From: Pseudobutyrivibrio sp. UBA3626
Lineage (GTDB): Bacteria; Bacillota; Clostridia; Lachnospirales; Lachnospiraceae
Direction of reading: 5' to 3'
Assembly (NCBI GenBank): GCA_002373675.1
Contig: DFLF01000016.1
Span: 118,131 to 182,130, forward strand
DNA length: 64,000 nucleotides
Shown here piece by piece: positions 60,937 through 64,000 of the stretch. The position numbers and the translations under genes are program-made. The stretch's first letter is position 1, and each line of letters begins with the position of its first letter. A model generated the notes under the pieces. That model was not told the DNA's origin. It searched no databases and saw only the letters and a list, made by a program, of their open reading frames with translations.

Positions 60937-61927
60937 AGTAGTTTCGTTATTTTCAGGATGCGGTGGAGCTGATCAGGGTATTATAGGTAACTTTACCTAC
61001 AATAAACGAAAATATAATAGACTACCATTTGAATTAGTTTATGCAACAGATATCGATCAAAAGGCACTAAATTCACATATGAAAAACTTTACTTGTAAAA
61101 AAGTTGTGTGTAAAGATATATGTGAGACCAGTTCGGATGAAATACCGGAATGTGATATTGTAGTGGGAGGATTCCCTTGTCAGTCATTTAGTACAGTAAA
61201 TCCAACTAAAGATCCGTTCGATGACAGAGCTAATTTATATAAGCAGATGGTTCGAGTTGTAAAAGACAAACAACCAAAGGTATTTATCGCCGAAAATGTA
61301 AAGGGTATGATGACGCTACATAAAGGGCAAATTTTTAAAAGAATAATAAAAGCATTTGAAGAAGTGGGCTATACGACATATGCAAAGCTTTTTAATGCTG
61401 CAGATTATGGTGTTCCACAAAAAAGAGAAAGAGTTATAATTGTGGGTGTTAGAAATGATTTGGCTGGTCTTATGGAGTATAGCTTTCCTAAGGAGACTAA
61501 TAAGAATAATTGGGTTCCTTTGTCTGTAGCAGTTCCAGAGCTTGCGATTAAGCAGGAAAAGTATTATTTCTCGGAGAGAGCAGTTCAAGGAATGAAAAAT
61601 GCTAAGAATAACATGAAGAGAGGATTATATCAGGATTTGAATAAACCATGCTTGACAGTTACAAGTCATTTAGCAAAGATGAGTTTAAATTCAAGAGATC
61701 CTGTATTGCTAGTAAATCCAGAGAAAGAACTGTATAGACGTTTTACCCCACTAGAAGCGGCACGTATTCAGTCGTTCCCAGATGAATTTAGATTTGCTGG
61801 AAGCGAGACGGATGCATACAGACAAATTGGAAATGCGATTCCGCCTGTATTGTTTTGGCATATATCGAATTCTATAAAAGAGTATTTGGAGTTGATTGAA
61901 GCAATTAATCTAAAAGATGCAATTTAG
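60929..61927 (+). CDS. DNA (cytosine-5) methyltransferase, second of the pair
   Basis: 332 aa. Motifs: KVVSLFSGCGGADQGI (I), DIVVGGFPCQSFSTVNP (IV, catalytic Cys), VFIAENVKGMM (VI), YGVPQKRERVIIVG (VIII), LEAARIQSFPDEF (IX) and QIGNAIPPVLFWHI (X). It is clearly different from the first enzyme (GGFPCQ against GGPPCQ), so it is not a recent duplicate. Two methyltransferases with one nuclease usually mean an asymmetric site, one enzyme per strand. Confidence 0.95.
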   Translation: MYKVVSLFSGCGGADQGIIGNFTYNKRKYNRLPFELVYATDIDQKALNSHMKNFTCKKVVCKDICETSSDEIPECDIVVGGFPCQSFSTVNPTKDPFDDRANLYKQMVRVVKDKQPKVFIAENVKGMMTLHKGQIFKRIIKAFEEVGYTTYAKLFNAADYGVPQKRERVIIVGVRNDLAGLMEYSFPKETNKNNWVPLSVAVPELAIKQEKYYFSERAVQGMKNAKNNMKRGLYQDLNKPCLTVTSHLAKMSLNSRDPVLLVNPEKELYRRFTPLEAARIQSFPDEFRFAGSETDAYRQIGNAIPPVLFWHISNSIKEYLELIEAINLKDAI

Positions 61928-61994
61928 GATGTTTTAGGTCAAGAAAGGATAAAAATGATTATATATGTTCAGTAGTAAACATGAGTAGTAGTAT

Positions 61995-62171
61995 TTATTC
62001 ATATTCATCATACGGCACAATCATACTCTCCACACAATCATCATCATCAAGAACAATCGTTTCAGATTTGTATTTATCTGAGACGATTGTTAATGCTTCT
62101 TCAAGACTTTCGGCATTAACTTTAGTAATACGAGATAGAACTTCTTTGATTTCAATTGAGTATTCTTGCAT
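61995..62171 (-). CDS. DpnD/PcfM-like small protein
   Basis: 58 aa on the minus strand, too short for usual cutoffs. ATG 62171 has a perfect AGGAGGAAAT upstream. Begins MQEYSIEIKEVLSRITKVNA, then EALTIVSDKYKSETIVLDDDD, the pattern of DpnD/PcfM-type proteins (named after a DpnII restriction-locus gene and a plasmid conjugation gene). It is convergent with the restriction-modification operon. The function is unknown. Confidence 0.7.
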   Translation of the reverse strand: MQEYSIEIKEVLSRITKVNAESLEEALTIVSDKYKSETIVLDDDDCVESMIVPYDEYE

Positions 62172-62232
62172 AGAATATTTCCTCCTATTTCTGTTTGTAT
62201 CATAATAATACTATTATTATATATATTTGTAT

Positions 62233-62271
62233 AGCAAAGGTGGACACCTATGCACCAATGTCCACCTTGCT
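62233..62271. promoter_or_regulatory. Strong hairpin between divergent dpnD-like and lipoprotein genes
   Basis: AGCAAAGGTGGACA and TGTCCACCTTGCT pair along 13 bp with one bulged A, loop of 12 bases. There is no T-run on either side, and both neighbours point away from it, so it is not a terminator. It could be an operator or a decayed element. Confidence 0.55.
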
Positions 62272-62337
62272 GTATGTTTGGGATTTGTTATAATTCCATG
62301 GGGTATTATTGTAATGATACGAGGACGGAGGTAGAGT

Positions 62338-62766
62338 ATGAGATATAGGGTAATGTGTGTTGTATTGATATGTATGGGAGTGTTTTTCGTCACCTGTGGG
62401 TGTGGCTGTAGCAAAGGCTCAGAATTTATTGGCACATGGGAGAATGATGATAATGATGTTATAGAGATTAACAGAGATGGAACAATTAATGAATATACAT
62501 CTGACGGAAAACATTATGAATACAAATATGAAATTGATGATTATCCTACAATAAATGGGAAAAAATACTCTTTGACCGTGATAGATATTACCGGACTTAA
62601 GAGATTGACTTCATATCATTATGATGAAGAAAATGATAGTATTTTTTATGGGTACAGTTATTCGCCTGAAAACAGTTATAAGAAAAAAAGATGGTTTAAG
62701 AGCGGATTAGTATTTTTGCTTTCCTGGCTAGATGATATCTTTGTGACTTTGATAACAAAGATGTAG
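62338..62766 (+). CDS. Small lipoprotein of unknown function
   Basis: 142 aa. Signal peptide (MRYRVMCVVLICMGVFFVTCGCG) with a cysteine-rich lipobox. The mature part has FIGTWENDDNDVIEINRDGTINEYTSDG, the start of a small lipocalin-like or DUF4923/DUF5640-like beta domain common in Clostridia, and a hydrophobic C-terminal segment. A GGAGG site lies 6 bases upstream and TATAAT at about 62289 may be the -10. Confidence 0.65.
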   Translation: MRYRVMCVVLICMGVFFVTCGCGCSKGSEFIGTWENDDNDVIEINRDGTINEYTSDGKHYEYKYEIDDYPTINGKKYSLTVIDITGLKRLTSYHYDEENDSIFYGYSYSPENSYKKKRWFKSGLVFLLSWLDDIFVTLITKM

Positions 62767-62819
62767 TCTGGCTTCTGTGTATTTCACTATGATATATTTT
62801 ATATCGAAGAGATTACAAT

Positions 62820-62847
62820 CCCTCGCAGAAATGCGAGGGATTTTTTG
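62820..62847 (+). terminator. Terminator after the lipoprotein gene
   Basis: CCCTCGCA-GAAA-TGCGAGGG perfect stem and TTTTTT. It is preceded by GAAGAGATTACAAT, similar to the rpsI terminator surroundings. Confidence 0.9.
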
Positions 62848-62938
62848 TGCATTAAAGTCTATACTATAGGCGCCACGCCCCCTCAGTTAATTGCACTTTA
62901 ATACATTAAAAGTAAGCCATATAAATGATTTAATAGTA

Positions 62939-63021
62939 ATTCGTTTTAAACCCAAGCAAAACGAATAAATTTGCAATTAAAACGAATAAAAATTGACTTA
63001 AAACGAAAAGAGATGTAGTAT
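62939..63021 (+). promoter_or_regulatory. Promoter with 21-bp-phased AAAACGAA repeats
   Basis: Direct repeats AAAACGAAT (62958), AAAACGAAT (62979) and AAAACGAAA (63000) are exactly 21 bases apart, with an inverted copy ATTCGTTTT at 62939. The promoter TTGACT (62993-62998), 17-base spacer, TAGTAT (63016-63021) is interleaved: the third repeat lies in the spacer. This is strong evidence of an operator, probably for autoregulation by the HTH protein encoded next. Confidence 0.8.
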
Positions 63022-63045
63022 TGTAGAATAAAGGAGGGTAAAGCT

Positions 63046-64000
63046 ATGAGATTTAGTGACGAAAAGAAACAGTCTATCATCATATACATGCTTGAGAAAA
63101 TACAACAAAATTGTGATGGGGTATCTAAAATAGTAGCTGAAGCTTTTGATATTAATCAGAATACAGTACATACATATATTAATGAATTAGTTGATAAAGG
63201 CATAATAAAACGTGTAAAAAGAGGAGAATATGAGTTAGTAAAGAAAAAGTATGAATATAAATATAGTCGATCTGATAAAGAGATGGATAATGATACATAT
63301 GTGTATGAGCATTGTTTATATAATCTGATTGAAAATCTAAGTCAAAATGTCAAAGATATCTGGAGTTATGTTATAAGTGAAATGATTAATAATGTAATTG
63401 ACCATTCACAAGCCGAGAATTTCAAGCTAATTATTGAGCAGAGTTATATAGATACACAGGTATTAATATTAGATGATGGAATAGGAATATTTGTGAAAAT
63501 TAAAGATTATTTTGGATTTAATACAATAGATGATGCTATCGGTGAATTGTTTAAAGGGAAACTGACCACAGATATTGAAAATCACTCTGGTGAGGGTATT
63601 TTTTTTAGTTCGAAAATGGTAGATGATTTCTTTATTGTATCAAGTGGAAAAATCTTCTCAAATAATAAATATGGAAACAGTAAGATAATGAATTTGGCAC
63701 AAACAAACACAGAAGGAACGGGAGTATATATGAGCTTGTCAAATTTTACCCAGAGGAATCCACAAGAAGTGTTTGATTTATATGCTAACACAGAAGGAGG
63801 ATTTGTGAAAACAAAGGTTCCTTTAAAGAATATATTTGACGCATCTCCTGTTTCGAGATCTCAAGCAAAGAGAGTATGTAATAGGCTAGAAGAATTCAAA
63901 GAAGTTGAAATAGACTTCGATGGAATTCAGTGGATGGGACAGGGATTTGCACATCAGATATTTGTTGTATTCGCCAGGAAGCATCCGGACATAAAGCTAG
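63046..64000 (+). CDS. HTH regulator with GHKL ATPase and DUF4325 (STAS-like) domains, cut at right edge
   Basis: ATG 63046 with AAGGAGGG 7 bases upstream; open to the end of the window (318 residues seen). The N-terminal ~65 residues form a winged helix (VSKIVAEAFDINQNTVHTYINELVDKGIIKRV). A GHKL-type ATPase follows, with EMINNVIDHSQ (N-box) and LILDDGIGIF (G1), then GEGIFFSS. The last ~50 residues match DUF4325 STAS-like proteins (EIDFDGIQWMGQGFAHQIFVVFA). It combines DNA binding with anti-sigma-kinase/antagonist-like parts in one chain. Confidence 0.85.
   Translation, partial: MRFSDEKKQSIIIYMLEKIQQNCDGVSKIVAEAFDINQNTVHTYINELVDKGIIKRVKRGEYELVKKKYEYKYSRSDKEMDNDTYVYEHCLYNLIENLSQNVKDIWSYVISEMINNVIDHSQAENFKLIIEQSYIDTQVLILDDGIGIFVKIKDYFGFNTIDDAIGELFKGKLTTDIENHSGEGIFFSSKMVDDFFIVSSGKIFSNNKYGNSKIMNLAQTNTEGTGVYMSLSNFTQRNPQEVFDLYANTEGGFVKTKVPLKNIFDASPVSRSQAKRVCNRLEEFKEVEIDFDGIQWMGQGFAHQIFVVFARKHPDIKL

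Overview
The window is low-GC DNA from a motile Gram-positive anaerobe, most likely a Lachnospiraceae-type Clostridium. This is inferred from Firmicutes-style AGGAGG ribosome sites, an mbl-flhO-flhP flagellar block, comFC-yvyF, a GatD-type amidotransferase and a TPP-riboswitch thiamine operon. No tRNA, rRNA or CRISPR array was seen. Both ends cut through genes: a GatD-like gene at the left and an HTH/GHKL-ATPase/DUF4325 gene at the right.

Layout. 1-7.0 kb is accessory. It holds a DUF4143 ATPase behind four helically phased 13-bp repeats, then an XRE regulator divergent from a tightly packed six-gene surface-glycan cassette (WavE-like transferase, two paralogous nucleotidyltransferases, a GDPD-like phosphodiesterase, a HAD phosphatase and a cupin). 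7.0-7.3 kb is a duplicated array of nested hairpins. 7.3-12.5 kb carries an SDR and, on the minus strand, a TPP-riboswitch operon thiD-thiW-thiC-thiEM, which can make the pyrimidine half of thiamine, salvage the thiazole half and join them. 12.6-27 kb is mostly core: putP, gpsA, uvrA, a substrate-binding lipoprotein paired with a chemoreceptor, mbl, two flagellar rod proteins, a rod-binding protein and recD2. 27-34 kb has small membrane and lipoprotein genes, comFC-yvyF, an isolated 42-aa membrane peptide gene and three glycosyltransferase-like genes. 34-45.6 kb is valS-deoC-cdd followed by a signalling string: TPR protein, hybrid kinase, PIN-like nuclease, HD protein and REC-GGDEF-EAL protein. 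45.7-51 kb has a VTC/DUF4956/DUF4353 operon divergent from a two-component system. nfo, rplM and rpsI follow a MITE-like repeat.

Downstream of rpsI the DNA becomes a defence-type island. An ATPase-KAP NTPase gene pair sits between two direct repeats, each made of a copy of the rpsI 3' end and terminator plus a ~260-bp palindromic MITE-like element. Then come an AbiEi-like antitoxin gene split by a TGA, a restriction-modification operon with two cytosine methyltransferases around a DUF3883 nuclease, a DpnD/PcfM-like small gene, a lipoprotein, and a regulator gene whose promoter carries 21-bp-phased repeats.

The recurring theme is phased repeat operators in front of accessory genes (428-538, 2306-2402, 53462-53548 and 62939-63007), each with its own motif. 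The most unusual items are the rpsI-3'-end duplication, the glycan cassette with a degenerate second nucleotidyltransferase, and the substrate-binding-protein/chemoreceptor pair. All functional calls rest on reading motifs by eye; no database search was run.
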